Shown: positions 9,347-19,024, counted from the stretch's first letter. The stretch is DNA of 64,000 bases from VXNE01 sp965208745 (GCA_965208745.1 CBDBPN010000004.1:310001-374000), one strand, 5' to 3'. Made by a program: numbers and translations. The notes: generated by a model from the sequence alone, not told the origin.

Positions 9347-10762
9347 TCAGACGAGATCAGGCACCAGGTCCCCGGAGCCCGCGACCTCCTCGACCGCCTT
9401 CGCGACCGACAGCAGAAAGGCGTCCTGGCGCATCGGCGCGACCAGTTGCGCGCCCACCGGCAGCCCCTCCGCGAAGCCGCAGGGCAGCGACAGCGCCGGG
9501 CAGCACGTCACCGTGACCCGGCTGCAGCTCTGCATCCACTCGATGTAGGTCCGCATCGCCACTCCGTCGACCTCCCGCACCCAGTCCGCGTCGATGTCGA
9601 AGGGCTGCACCTGCGTGGTGGGGCCGATCAGCACGTCGAAGTCGTCGAAGAACGCCGCGACCCGCGCGACCAGGGCCGACCTGGCGCCATCGACCCAGTC
9701 CTCGTCGGCCTGGGTCAGGGCCTCGCCCGCTGCGGCGTTCCAGAGGATCGTGTCCTTGAGCTCAGCCTTATGCTCCGGCGGAAGCGGCCCGAACCTGGCG
9801 CGGAACCGCGCGGCCCGCAGGACGTGGAAGATGCGGTCCGCGTCCGCGAGGTCCGGTTCGGCCGCGGTCACGATGGCCCCCGCATCGGCCAGGGTGTCTC
9901 CGAGTCCCCGGATCGTCTCCCGGATCGGCGCTGCTACCGGCAAATCGCCGAAGTTCTCGGTAACCGCCACCCGCAGGCCCCTCAGGTCGACCGGCGTCAC
10001 GGATCGAAACCCGATGCCCGGCTCCGGCAGGGCGTTCGTCACGCGGCGGTCCGGACCGGCGATGGCGGAGAAGAGCAGCGCGAGGTCGTCGACGTTGCGC
10101 GCCATGGGGCCACAGGTGGAGATGTCCGACCAGGCGCCCTGTTCTTGCCAGCCGCCGGGCACGCGGCCCGGCGAGGGACGGAAGCCGACGACGTTGCAGA
10201 AGGCCGCGGGATTGCGTAGCGAGCCCCCCGTGTCGCTGCCGTCCGCGATGGGCATGAACCGCGCCGCGAGTGCGACCGCGGCGCCGCCGCTGCTGCCCCC
10301 GCAGGTCCGGGTGGTGTCCCACGGATTGCGCGTCGCGCCGAAGACCCGGTTGAAGCTCTGGGAGCCGGCTCCGAACTCCGGGACGTTGGTCTTGCCGATC
10401 GTCACGGCGCCAGCGGCCTTGATGCGGGCGACGAGTAGCGAGTCCTCGGCGGGCACGTGGTCCCGGAACAGGGGCGATCCGTAGGTGGTGCGTAACCCGG
10501 CGGTGGCGGTCAGGTCCTTGTGTGCGATCGGCAGTCCGGCAAGCGGTCCGGCGAGGTGGCCGGAGGCGCGCTCCCGGGCACCCTCGAAGCAGCGCGTGAC
10601 GACGGCGTTGAGGGCGCCGTCACGGCGTTCGATCCGATCGATGTGGGCGTCGAGCACCTCGAGCGCGGAGACTTCGCGACCGGCAAGCAGCCGGCGCAAC
10701 TGGACAGCTGAGCGAAAGCACAATCCATCGGCCCCAGGCACGTCAGGTTTCCCGGGGGACAC
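9347..10762 (-). CDS. Amidase (amidase-signature family)
   Basis: 471 residues, GTG start at 10762. The Ser-cisSer-Lys triad is visible: Lys in LPIAHKDLT near residue 82, the Ser-rich CGGSSGGAAVAL near 150, and the nucleophile region GSDTGGSLRNPAA near 176. Members hydrolyse amides or transfer ammonia (GatA relatives). There is no gatB or gatC beside it and the C-terminus is of the stand-alone amidase type, so it is a catabolic amidase of unknown substrate rather than an Asp/Glu-tRNA amidotransferase subunit. Confidence 0.9.
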   Translation of the reverse strand: MSPGKPDVPGADGLCFRSAVQLRRLLAGREVSALEVLDAHIDRIERRDGALNAVVTRCFEGARERASGHLAGPLAGLPIAHKDLTATAGLRTTYGSPLFRDHVPAEDSLLVARIKAAGAVTIGKTNVPEFGAGSQSFNRVFGATRNPWDTTRTCGGSSGGAAVALAARFMPIADGSDTGGSLRNPAAFCNVVGFRPSPGRVPGGWQEQGAWSDISTCGPMARNVDDLALLFSAIAGPDRRVTNALPEPGIGFRSVTPVDLRGLRVAVTENFGDLPVAAPIRETIRGLGDTLADAGAIVTAAEPDLADADRIFHVLRAARFRARFGPLPPEHKAELKDTILWNAAAGEALTQADEDWVDGARSALVARVAAFFDDFDVLIGPTTQVQPFDIDADWVREVDGVAMRTYIEWMQSCSRVTVTCCPALSLPCGFAEGLPVGAQLVAPMRQDAFLLSVAKAVEEVAGSGDLVPDLV

Positions 10763-10804
10763 CCGGGGGACCGACAGGAAACATCCGGCGACCGATGTGG
10801 GCCG

Positions 10805-11167
10805 TCACGACGTGGACAAGACGTCGATCCGCGTAACCAGGCACCGGCGGTTGTGCTTGCGGGTATCGTCCACGTACACACGAACCGTGCGGTCCATCAG
10901 GAAGGCCATCTGGGCGGAGTCGAACATCCGCAATGCGCTCGACTTGTTCAGATGGTCCCCGCTGCAACTGAAGGTCACCCAGGAGCTAAAGCAGTCCAAT
11001 CCTTCGCTGACGGGCGACTTGTTCAACAGCACCATACACCCGCCGAAGACGTTCTCTTCCGACGCCAGCGTCCGCGTGATCTTGGCGGTGAAGTCCGCCG
11101 TCGTGGCCGCGGCCGCGAGTGGAAGCAAGAGCAGGCCGGCCAGGACTCCCTTTACCAAGCGTCGCAT
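10805..11167 (-). CDS. Small secreted cysteine-containing protein of unknown function
   Basis: 120 residues with a clear signal peptide (MRRLVKGVLAGLLLLPLAAAA). A strong ribosome binding site AGGAGG lies about 6 nt upstream of the ATG at 11167. The mature part is about 100 residues with four cysteines (GGCMV, LDCFS, FSCSG, RRCLV), which in the periplasm would suit two disulfides, and a motif RVYVDDTRKHN. I cannot assign a function. It is divergent from the hydrolase at 11311. Confidence 0.7.
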   Translation of the reverse strand: MRRLVKGVLAGLLLLPLAAAATTADFTAKITRTLASEENVFGGCMVLLNKSPVSEGLDCFSSWVTFSCSGDHLNKSSALRMFDSAQMAFLMDRTVRVYVDDTRKHNRRCLVTRIDVLSTS

Positions 11168-11310
11168 AGTTGAACCTCCTGTCGTGGGTCATCACCAGAC
11201 ACGGGCCAATAATCTACCAGTTTCGAAGTCCACGTCTAGCGACCCGACTGCGGGCCTTTGACAAGCCATCCCGCAAGGCGCAGCATCGCTCTGAACGGGG
11301 GAGGGTTTCC

Positions 11311-13053
11311 ATGACGCATTACGACCTGCGCATCAGGAAAGGCACGATCGTCGACGGCACGCGCGTGCCACGGTTCAAGGGCGACCTCTGGGTCAAGGAC
11401 GGTCGCATCGCCCAGATCGGCGGTCGCCCCCGAGGGTCCGCCGCCCGCGAAATCGATGCCGACGGGCTGATCGTCGCCCCGGGCTTCGTGGACCTGCACA
11501 CGCACTACGACGCCCAGATCCAGTGGGACCCCTATTGCACGATCTCCGGCTGGCACGGCGTCACCTCCGTGGTGCTCGGCAACTGCGGGTTCGGCTTCGC
11601 GCCGGTGCCGCCCGAGGGCCGCGACCGGGCGATGTTGACCATGTCGCGCACCGAGGCGATCCCCTTCGACTCGATGAAAGCGGGCATGCTCTGGGACTGG
11701 GTGACCTTCCCCGAGTGGCTCAGGTCCCTCGAGCGCATGCCGAAGGGCGTCAACTGCCTGACCTACATGCCGGTGGCCCCGCTCATGACCTGGGTCATGG
11801 GCCTCGAGGCGGCCAAGTCGCGGCCCGCCACCCTGCGGGAACAGGCCGAGATGAAGGCCCTCCTGCACGAGGCGATGGACGCCGGGGCCTGCGGGTTCTC
11901 CGTCCAGCGTCTCGGGGAGAACTCCGTGCAGGCGGACTTCGACGGCACGCCGATGGTGACCGACACCATGTGCGACGAGGATGTCCTGGCGCTCGCCGAG
12001 GTACTCGCCGAACGCGACGAGGGATTCGTCCAGATCACGCAGTTCACCGGCGACCTGAAGAAGGACCTGGCGTTCCAGGAGAAGCTCGCGGAGGTCAGCG
12101 GCCGGCCGGTCCTGCACAACGTGGTCGCGGTCGCCCCCAGGAAGCCCCAGGCGCACCGCGACCGGCTGCAATGGCTCGATGAAGCGAACGCGAAGGGCCT
12201 GCGCATCTTCGGCCAGAGCTTCACCATGCGGACCGGCTTCGCGTTCACGCTCGAGCACTGGAACCTCTACGACTCGAGCCCGGCCTGGAACCGCGCCACG
12301 ACCGGCACCTTCGAGGAGAAGATGGCGAAGATGCGGGACGAGGAGATCCGCGCCGGCATCCGCGCCGAGACCGACGCGGCCATCGAGAAGCTCGGCCGGA
12401 CCCAGGCCCTAGGCGGACCGATCGAGGAGCTCGTGATCCAGTCCGTCGACACGTGCGAGAACGCGGGCGACCTCGAGTGCCATGTCGGCAAGACGGTCGG
12501 GCAGCTCGCCGAGGAGACCGGCAAGCACCCCATCGACGCCATGCTGGACCTCGCCGTGGAAGGCGGGCTCAAGGTCGAGTTCCTCGGCCGCGACCGCGGG
12601 CAGAACGCCGAGTACACCGCCGAGATGATCACGGCGCCGTACTCGATCCCCGGCGTGTCCGACGGCGGCGCCCATACCAAGTTCTTCACCGGTGGCGCGT
12701 TCACGACCGACTTCCTCGCCTGGATGGTGCGCGACGAGGGCAAGGTGTCGCTCGAGGAAGCGCACTACCGCCTGAGCTTCCTCCCGGCCTTCGCGGCGGG
12801 GTTCCGGGATCGGGGTTTCCTGCGGGAGGGCGCGCCGGCCGACATCGTGGTGTACGACCTCGACGAGCTCGAAGTCACCCCGCGTTGGGTGGGCGACATC
12901 GCACACGACTTCCCGGCCAACGAGTGGCGTCGGGTGCAGCGCGCCAAGGGGTACCGGGCGATCCTGGTCAACGGCGAGCCGACCTTCGAGAACGGCGAGT
13001 GCACCGGCCGGACGCCCGGGCGCCTGCTGCGCCACGGCCAGGCCCAGACATAG
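11311..13053 (+). CDS. D-aminoacylase / N-acyl-D-amino-acid deacylase-like amidohydrolase
   Basis: 580 residues from the ATG at 11311 (GGGGAGGG upstream). It has the amidohydrolase-superfamily TIM barrel. Metal ligands are in DLHTHYDAQ near residue 65, later His in LHNVVAV, and the distal VSDGGAHTKFFTGG near residue 455. The N-terminal beta domain (RKGTIVDGTRVPRFKGDLWV) is typical of D-aminoacylases. These enzymes remove N-acyl groups from D-amino acids. Substrate preference cannot be read from sequence. Confidence 0.85.
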   Translation: MTHYDLRIRKGTIVDGTRVPRFKGDLWVKDGRIAQIGGRPRGSAAREIDADGLIVAPGFVDLHTHYDAQIQWDPYCTISGWHGVTSVVLGNCGFGFAPVPPEGRDRAMLTMSRTEAIPFDSMKAGMLWDWVTFPEWLRSLERMPKGVNCLTYMPVAPLMTWVMGLEAAKSRPATLREQAEMKALLHEAMDAGACGFSVQRLGENSVQADFDGTPMVTDTMCDEDVLALAEVLAERDEGFVQITQFTGDLKKDLAFQEKLAEVSGRPVLHNVVAVAPRKPQAHRDRLQWLDEANAKGLRIFGQSFTMRTGFAFTLEHWNLYDSSPAWNRATTGTFEEKMAKMRDEEIRAGIRAETDAAIEKLGRTQALGGPIEELVIQSVDTCENAGDLECHVGKTVGQLAEETGKHPIDAMLDLAVEGGLKVEFLGRDRGQNAEYTAEMITAPYSIPGVSDGGAHTKFFTGGAFTTDFLAWMVRDEGKVSLEEAHYRLSFLPAFAAGFRDRGFLREGAPADIVVYDLDELEVTPRWVGDIAHDFPANEWRRVQRAKGYRAILVNGEPTFENGECTGRTPGRLLRHGQAQT

Positions 13054-13089
13054 TGCCGCGTCCCGGGCCGGCATGGCCGCGGGACATAC

Positions 13090-14445
13090 GTGGTCACGAC
13101 TGACCCGGGCGGCGCGACGGCTTCAGTGACGGCGGGGCGGCTTGGCCCCGCGGCCCTCGTCGACCTTGGCGGCGCCACGGCGCTGGCGGGCTACGCCGTC
13201 CTGGCGTGGGTGTCGCACGACTTCCCCGGCGGTCCCGGGCTGCCGGGCTTCTTCGGCCTGCTCGCCTGGGTCTCGGTGCCGTGGCTCCTCGTCTTCCTCG
13301 CCTTCCGGGAGCGCCCCGAGGCGCTGCCGGTGGGGCGCCTGCTCCTGTGGGCGGTCCTGTTCCGGCTTTGCGGCGTGTTCGGCGTGCCGCCGTTCGAAGA
13401 CGACTGGTTCCGCTACCTCTGGGACGGATACCGTTTCGTCGAGACGGGAACGCCCTACGGCTGGGCGCCAACCGCCTCCTTCCTCGACGCGGACGTGCCC
13501 GCCGCCATGCAGCGGATTCTCGACCAGGTCAACTACCCCGACCTGGCGACGATCTACGGCCCGACCGCCGAGTACCTGTTCGCCCTCGGCCACCTGGTGA
13601 GTCCAGGGAGCCTCGTACCGCTCCAGTTGCTCCTGATCGGCGCGGACCTCCTGCTGCTGCGCCTGCTCCTCTCGAGCGCCCGACCCGCCTTCGTCCTGCT
13701 GTACGCATGGTGCCCGCTGGTGGTGAAGGAGATCGCTTTCACCGCGCACCCGGATGGCCTCGGGGTGTGCCTCGCGTTCGCGGCGATCGTGCTCCGCAGG
13801 CGGGCGTTGTTCGTGGCGGCGGGCATCTGCCTGGGGCTCGCGATCGGGACCAAGGTCTTCGCGCTACTTTTGGCCCCCTTCGTGCTCGCAAAAGCCCCGG
13901 TCCGGACTCCGGTCGTCCTGGCCGGGACGCTCACGCTTCTCTATCTGCCCTTCGTCCTGCAGGGCGGGACGGACCTCCCGACGCTGGCGATCTTCGCCGC
14001 CACCTGGGAGTTCAACAGCGCGCTCTACGGACTGGTCGCCCCCTGGTGGTCACCGGGCGGCGCCCGCGTCGCGCTCGGAGCGGTACTCGTGGTCCTCGGA
14101 GTCGCGTACTGGCTGCACTACCGGCACCACACGCCAGGCGCGATCCCCCGGGGCGACTGGATCTTCGGCGCATGCCTCGCCGCGTCGCCGGTGATCAACC
14201 CCTGGTACGCCCTGTGGGTCCTGCCGTTCGCGGTGGTGTACCCGAGCCGCTGGGCCTGGACGGCCGCAACGGCCCTGTTCCTCGCCTACCTCACCGGCCT
14301 CAACCTCGACGCGATCGAGCTGGAGCCATACGCGCAGCCGGGGTGGGTGCGCCCCGTCGAGTTCGGCGCGATCCTGTTGGCGATTGGAGTGGATGTCTGG
14401 CGCGGGCGCGACGCCGATCCCCCAACAAAGGCCGAGGTCCACTGA
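13090..14445 (+). CDS. Polytopic membrane glycosyltransferase (GT-C fold, DUF2029-like)
   Basis: 451 residues, GTG start at 13090, with about ten hydrophobic segments. An acidic motif PPFEDDWFRYLWDGYRF follows the second or third helix, in the position of the catalytic Asp pair of GT-C mannosyltransferases. NYPDLATIYGPTAEYLFA resembles DUF2029/PIG-M-type enzymes using polyprenyl-phosphate sugars. The GT2 gene at 15722 encodes a DPM-like enzyme that could supply such a donor (inference). Confidence 0.7.
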   Translation: MVTTDPGGATASVTAGRLGPAALVDLGGATALAGYAVLAWVSHDFPGGPGLPGFFGLLAWVSVPWLLVFLAFRERPEALPVGRLLLWAVLFRLCGVFGVPPFEDDWFRYLWDGYRFVETGTPYGWAPTASFLDADVPAAMQRILDQVNYPDLATIYGPTAEYLFALGHLVSPGSLVPLQLLLIGADLLLLRLLLSSARPAFVLLYAWCPLVVKEIAFTAHPDGLGVCLAFAAIVLRRRALFVAAGICLGLAIGTKVFALLLAPFVLAKAPVRTPVVLAGTLTLLYLPFVLQGGTDLPTLAIFAATWEFNSALYGLVAPWWSPGGARVALGAVLVVLGVAYWLHYRHHTPGAIPRGDWIFGACLAASPVINPWYALWVLPFAVVYPSRWAWTAATALFLAYLTGLNLDAIELEPYAQPGWVRPVEFGAILLAIGVDVWRGRDADPPTKAEVH

Positions 14446-14477
14446 CGCGGACGCCGCTTCGTCAAGACCCCGAGCGG

Positions 14478-15569
14478 CTACCGTTGACGAAGCTCGTGCA
14501 GGGGGTCAGCTTCGCCGCGTTCTTCGCAAGCTCTCTCGAGTTCCTCGTCCCAAGGGCAAGCATCCGGAAAGCTCTCCGGGGACAAGCCTGTCTCCCCGAT
14601 TGCACGGCTACGCGCGCTGACGAATGCCTTTCCGACCAGATCGCCACTTGGGTGGAGCAGCCGACGAAGACTCGGAGAGTCCTCCACCAGACCCGCCACT
14701 TCGTCGCAACTGTTCTCGATCGTACTGGCCCAGCTTCCGGTTCGCCGTTGCGGCTGGCACTGCCATTTCAGCAGATGTGCGAATAGATTGATCAGGTGAC
14801 TTCTGAGTTCCCGCCGATCCCGCCGCCCCAACGCCTCAAGCTCCTCGATCAAGTTGTCGATGTCGAGGCGGTCCAGTTGCCCGCGCCGCATGAAGTCGAT
14901 CTGGTCCAGTGTCCACCGCGCGAGATCGACATCGTAATCCGCGGAGATGTCGATCCGTTCCGGCACGTCGCCCAGGACATCGGCATACACCCGGTTACCG
15001 TCACAGTCGACCAGGTGCACGGCCTCGAACCGTCCGAGCAGACCCGGCTCTTTCACGCACTTCACCGTCTCGTCGTCGAGCGCATCCTCGGTGTTGTTGT
15101 ACACGGCCAGTTCGCAGGGCCTGCTGTACGTCCCCTCATCGAGCGCCTCGACTTTCGACCGAATGGCTGCGCGCAACTGCTGGACGATGTGGCTGGGCGT
15201 CCAGCCGTCCTCCGAGACGAGCCACGTCTCCCGCTCCTCTCGGGCCATTCCCGTCATGCGCCCTTGATGCGCCTGGGCGCCGGCCTCCGTAACCTCGAGC
15301 CCGTGACATCCGCCGGCGTCCTGGAGGAGGAAGTCCGGCGCGGCCTGATCGGAGGCATGCACGGTGAGCGGCAACCGAAGCGAGCCTCGGCGCTTCCAGG
15401 CGATCAACAGGCGCCGCAGGACATAGTCCTCCTTCTGACCCTGAGTCCGGCGCGCGGCACCGGCCCTGGGCCCGACCCAAATCCCGAGAGACCCGAGGTC
15501 GTCCGAGAAAGTCGCACCCTCGGAGAAGGTTCTGGTCCAGCGATAGGTTTCGGCCATCGGAGATCGCAC
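14478..15569 (-). CDS. DUF29 protein with extra N-terminal domain
   Basis: 363 residues. The last ~150 residues are DUF29: YDVDLARWTLDQIDFMRRG, LIEELEALGRRDRRELRSHL, LFAHLLKWQCQPQRR and ETGLSPESFPDACPWD. The first ~210 residues are an extra domain with PDFLLQDAGGCHGLEVTEAG, which reads like the acidic core of a PD-(D/E)xK-type fold, and LAVYNNTEDALDDETV. Stand-alone DUF29 proteins are about 140-150 residues, so this is a fusion. Function is unknown; a nuclease role is only a suggestion from the motif spacing. Confidence 0.65.
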   Translation of the reverse strand: MRSPMAETYRWTRTFSEGATFSDDLGSLGIWVGPRAGAARRTQGQKEDYVLRRLLIAWKRRGSLRLPLTVHASDQAAPDFLLQDAGGCHGLEVTEAGAQAHQGRMTGMAREERETWLVSEDGWTPSHIVQQLRAAIRSKVEALDEGTYSRPCELAVYNNTEDALDDETVKCVKEPGLLGRFEAVHLVDCDGNRVYADVLGDVPERIDISADYDVDLARWTLDQIDFMRRGQLDRLDIDNLIEELEALGRRDRRELRSHLINLFAHLLKWQCQPQRRTGSWASTIENSCDEVAGLVEDSPSLRRLLHPSGDLVGKAFVSARSRAIGETGLSPESFPDACPWDEELERACEERGEADPLHELRQR

Positions 15570-15721
15570 GGCCCCGGCGAGGGCATCGGATAGTGGTCGG
15601 GGAAAGCCCCCGAGTCAATGCACCGGAACGGTGGCCCAAGGATGGCGAGTCTATCGATTCGTCGCGGCTCCCTGCGATACTCGCACCGGACCCCCGGCCA
15701 TCTGCCCGTATGTACCGAGAC

Positions 15722-16447
15722 ATGACCATCGGCGCGGTGATCCCCGCGCTCGACGAGGAAGGCGCCATCGGCACGGTGGTCGGCGACCTGCTGGCATTGC
15801 GGACCCCGGCCGACGAACGCGTCGTCGATGATGTCGTGGTGTGCGACAACGGCTCCACCGATCAGACCGCGCGGCGCGCAGCGCAAGCGGGCGCGCGGGT
15901 CGTCCGGGAGGACCGCCGGGGATATGGAAGCGCCTGTCTCGCCGCGCTGGCCGCACTGCGTCCGGTGGATGTCGTGCTTTTCACCGACGGCGATCACGCA
16001 TTCCATGCCGGTGAAGCGCCGCGACTGCTGGACGCCCTGGCCGACGGCGCGGACCTGGCGATCGGTTCACGCACGCTCGGGCGCCGCGAGCGCGGCGCGC
16101 TGACCCGGAGCCAGACCTTCGGCAACGCCGTCGCGGCGGTCCTGATCCGGCTGCTGTTCGGGCAGCGGGTGACCGACCTCGGCCCCTACCGGGCGATTCG
16201 CGCTCCGGCCCTGGCACGACTCGGCATGGCGGACCCGGCGTTCGGCTGGACCGTGGAGATGCAGGTCAAGGCGATCCAGGCGGGGCTCACGACGGTGGAG
16301 GTTCCCGTGGACACACGCGCTCGAATCGGCGATTCGAAGATCAGCGGTACGCTACGGGGCGCCGTCGGCGCCGGCCTTGGCATTCTCGGGACCATCGCCA
16401 GACTACGCCGGCGAAACCCGCTCGTTCGTGGCCGGGAGGAATCATGA
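15722..16447 (+). CDS. GT2 family glycosyltransferase (dolichol-phosphate-mannose-synthase-like)
   Basis: 241 residues from the ATG at 15722 (15710 is an in-frame alternative). GT-A fold: IGAVIPALDEEGAIGTVV, DVVVCDNGSTDQT and the DXD-like VVLFTDGDHAF, then TDLGPYRAIR and the acceptor-loop region FGWTVEMQVKAIQ. It lacks C-terminal transmembrane segments. Such enzymes move a sugar from a nucleotide donor to a polyprenyl phosphate. It overlaps the next gene by ATGA. Confidence 0.85.
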   Translation: MTIGAVIPALDEEGAIGTVVGDLLALRTPADERVVDDVVVCDNGSTDQTARRAAQAGARVVREDRRGYGSACLAALAALRPVDVVLFTDGDHAFHAGEAPRLLDALADGADLAIGSRTLGRRERGALTRSQTFGNAVAAVLIRLLFGQRVTDLGPYRAIRAPALARLGMADPAFGWTVEMQVKAIQAGLTTVEVPVDTRARIGDSKISGTLRGAVGAGLGILGTIARLRRRNPLVRGREES

Positions 16448-16716
16448 TCGGCGTGACCCTGGTGGACGCCAACACCTACGAGGTGGTCGTCGACAACGGA
16501 GCACGCCGGGTCCACCGCGTGCGCATGAACGGGGACTACTACCGGCAACTGTCCGGGGGCGCGTTCACCCACGAGTGGGTCCTCGTGCAGGCATTCCGAT
16601 TCCTGCTCGAGCGGGAGCCTGACGCTTCGCTTCCGGCGGAGTTCGACCTCGCGGCCCTCGCCGCCGACTATCCCGGGTTCGAGGCGGACATCGGGCGCCG
16701 GCTCCACCGGCGCTGA
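16444..16716 (+). CDS. Small hypothetical protein
   Basis: 90 residues, translationally coupled (ATGA) to the GT2 gene. It begins MIGVTLVDANTYEVVVDNGA and reads as one small alpha/beta domain with no signal peptide or known motif. The coupling suggests it is made together with the glycosyltransferase, but no function can be assigned. Confidence 0.65.
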   Translation: MIGVTLVDANTYEVVVDNGARRVHRVRMNGDYYRQLSGGAFTHEWVLVQAFRFLLEREPDASLPAEFDLAALAADYPGFEADIGRRLHRR

Positions 16717-16723
16717 GGTCCGG

Positions 16724-17362
16724 CTACCAGGCGTTCCAGTGCGTGATCGACGACGCCGGCGGGCGATCCGCGGGCCGGAAGTCCATGCCCACCGTGTACG
16801 CCACGGGCAGCAGCGCCACCTGCATCACGTCGTCCGGAATGCCCAGCAACTCCGCGGCTTCCGCCTCGTGGACCAGGTGCAGGGTCGTCAGGCAGGAGCC
16901 GAGACCCCGTGCCCGCAGCGCCAACTGGAAGCTCCAGACGGCGGGGAAGATCGATCCGAACATCCCCGCCATCATCGCGGCCGGTACGTTCTCGGCCGGC
17001 CGGCCCGCAAGGCACGGAATGACATGCACCGGGACCTCGTGGAGGTGCTCCAGGAGGTACATGGCCGAGCCGAACACCCGTTGGGTCTGCGCGTCTTCGG
17101 ACTGCCCGTACTGCGCACTCGCCGCGGTGAGGTAGTCCTCTCCGCCGCGCCGATAGAGGTCCGCCAGAGCCCGCCGCTTGTCCGCATCCTCGACCACCAC
17201 CCAGCGCCACCCCTGGCTGTTGGAGCCGGTCGGCGCCTGCATCGACAGCGCGATGCACTCCTCGATCACCGCCCGGGGCACGGCACGCGAAAGGTCCAGG
17301 CGCTTGCGCACCGCACGTGTGGTCGACAGCAGTTCATCGCAGACCGCGCGGTCCAGTGTCAT
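16724..17362 (-). CDS. Nitroreductase family FMN enzyme
   Basis: 212 residues from the ATG at 17362, with GGAGAG directly upstream. Family marks: RAVRKRLDLSRAVPRAVIEECIALSMQAPTGSN (FMN phosphate-binding Arg/Ser and Asn) and the late GLGSCLTTLHL / LLGIPDDVMQVALLPVAY. Members reduce nitro, flavin, quinone or related substrates with NAD(P)H. The actual substrate is unknown. Confidence 0.85.
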   Translation of the reverse strand: MTLDRAVCDELLSTTRAVRKRLDLSRAVPRAVIEECIALSMQAPTGSNSQGWRWVVVEDADKRRALADLYRRGGEDYLTAASAQYGQSEDAQTQRVFGSAMYLLEHLHEVPVHVIPCLAGRPAENVPAAMMAGMFGSIFPAVWSFQLALRARGLGSCLTTLHLVHEAEAAELLGIPDDVMQVALLPVAYTVGMDFRPADRPPASSITHWNAW

Positions 17363-17480
17363 TTTCTCTCCCCGTTTGCGTCGGCGGACCGACATTACAC
17401 CACGGCGGCTCCCACCGAGCGCTCGCACGACGTCGCGGTCGCGCGACGCAACGCCTCCCGCTGCGTGTATTCTGCGTCCC

Positions 17481-18107
17481 ATGGCCTCGACGCTACCGGG
17501 AGACGGGAGCGCGGTGCACCGCGCACGCACCGCGATCGACACGGCGTTGCGCAAGCGGGCGCGGTTCGCGGTGCACTGGCTCGCTGCAAGGGGCGTGCGG
17601 CCCGATCACGTGACGGTCGCCGGGCTGCTGATCGTCGTCGCTGCGGCGGTGCTCATCGCCTTCGGGTGGCTGGCGCTCGGCGGGGTCGTGTTCCTGCTCG
17701 GCAGCGCGCTGGACGGCCTCGACGGCGAGCTGGCCCGCCACGGGGACGGCGCCCGCGCCTCCGCGTTCGGGGGCGTGCTCGACTCGACGGCGGACCGGGT
17801 GGGAGAAGGCGTGACCTTCGCGGGACTCGCCGCCTATTTCGTCGGGACGGGAGACGCGCTGGCCGTCGTCGCCACCGTTCTGGCGCTGACCGGAGCGAAC
17901 CTGACCAGCTATGTGCGGGCACGGGCCGAGGCCGTCGGCATCCCGTGCCGGGACGGTTTGTGCACCCGGTTCGAAAGGGTCCTCATCCTCGGCGCCGGCA
18001 CCGCGTTGCACGTGCCGGAAGCCGCCGTCCATCTGCTCACGCTGCTCACGTTCGTCACGGTCGCACAGCGGCTCGGCACGGTGCGACGGGGACTGCGCGA
18101 GGGGTAG
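17481..18107 (+). CDS. CDP-alcohol phosphatidyltransferase family membrane protein
   Basis: 208 residues from the ATG at 17481. The family motif is complete: DGLDGELAR, then a gap, then GGVLDSTADR, giving the four metal-binding Asp residues. Hydrophobic helices surround it. Members join CDP-diacylglycerol with an alcohol (glycerol-P, inositol-P, serine). Which phospholipid is made is unclear. It is divergent from the nitroreductase across 118 bp. Confidence 0.85.
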   Translation: MASTLPGDGSAVHRARTAIDTALRKRARFAVHWLAARGVRPDHVTVAGLLIVVAAAVLIAFGWLALGGVVFLLGSALDGLDGELARHGDGARASAFGGVLDSTADRVGEGVTFAGLAAYFVGTGDALAVVATVLALTGANLTSYVRARAEAVGIPCRDGLCTRFERVLILGAGTALHVPEAAVHLLTLLTFVTVAQRLGTVRRGLREG

Positions 18108-18113
18108 GGCCCG

Positions 18114-19019
18114 TTACGGTTCGTCCCCGGAGGGCGGATCCACGAGCGTCCACCGGACGCCGCACAGGTCGATCCGCTCGAACTTCTTCTCCGCGCCCGG
18201 CGGCGCCCACAGGTCCACGCCAATCACGCCGGTCCGCCCGCCGGGCTCAGGCCGGACGAAACGCATGGTCTGGCCTGCCGCGAGGCGCAGCGTCGCGGGT
18301 TGCGCCGGGTCGATCCAGGCGCCGGCGCCGAGCCCCCGCATCCAGCGCCGGCATAGCTCCTCCGGTTCGACGGCGCGCGGCGCGATCTCGACAGCCGCGA
18401 ACCCGGTCGTCACGCCGCCGCGGGGCCGCGCGTCCACCCCGTTCTGCCAAGTGTTCCCCGCAGGGTAGTACGTCCCCTTGTTCCGGGGGAAATCCGCCTG
18501 GCCGGGCCAGTTTTCCTGGATCTCCGCGAGCGTGCCGAAGTCTCTCGGATGGAACTGCACGTTGACGCCCGAAACCGTGCCCGGTTCCCTGGGCAGAGAC
18601 TCACCGAGGACGTAGCGCCCGGACTCGACGCCGGCCAGGCCCGACCCCGGCGCGCCGCGACAGACGTTCCAGTCCCCGGCCACGATCCCCGTACCCGTGC
18701 CCTGGGCGGCCATCGAACGCGACGCCACGGCCACGTCCGGCACCTGCACGATGGCCATGTAGCCGCAGTCGCCGTTGCGTTCCAGAAGTCGGGTCTGGGT
18801 CGTCCCGCGCTGCCACGCGAGGTCCGACGGGCAGACGGTCTCGAGGAACGAGTCCCCCAGGCGGATGTGTGTATTCGTGAGGTTGCCGCCTGCGGCCATC
18901 CGCGGGTCGCGAAAGACCACCGGCGCATCGAACGCCGCCGAGAGCACGCCGCTCGTCCACTCCAGGTCCCGCGCGACCAGGCATATCTGGCGCAGGCGGA
19001 GCGCCGGATCGGCGACCAC
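18114..19019 (-). CDS. VOC/glyoxalase-like domain protein
   Basis: 301 residues, GTG start at 19019. The N-terminal RLRQICLVARDLEWTSGVLSAAF, with IRLGDSFLETV downstream, is the usual opening of a vicinal-oxygen-chelate module. A second half (TTGFAAVEIAPRAVEPEELCRRWM) looks like a diverged second module. Function unknown. The conserved metal ligands are not obvious. Confidence 0.6.
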   Translation of the reverse strand: MVADPALRLRQICLVARDLEWTSGVLSAAFDAPVVFRDPRMAAGGNLTNTHIRLGDSFLETVCPSDLAWQRGTTQTRLLERNGDCGYMAIVQVPDVAVASRSMAAQGTGTGIVAGDWNVCRGAPGSGLAGVESGRYVLGESLPREPGTVSGVNVQFHPRDFGTLAEIQENWPGQADFPRNKGTYYPAGNTWQNGVDARPRGGVTTGFAAVEIAPRAVEPEELCRRWMRGLGAGAWIDPAQPATLRLAAGQTMRFVRPEPGGRTGVIGVDLWAPPGAEKKFERIDLCGVRWTLVDPPSGDEP

Positions 19020-19024
19020 GGGCG

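Noticed and set aside
9347..10762. GatA subunit of the tRNA amidotransferase
   Set aside because: No gatB or gatC nearby, and the sequence is of the general amidase type.
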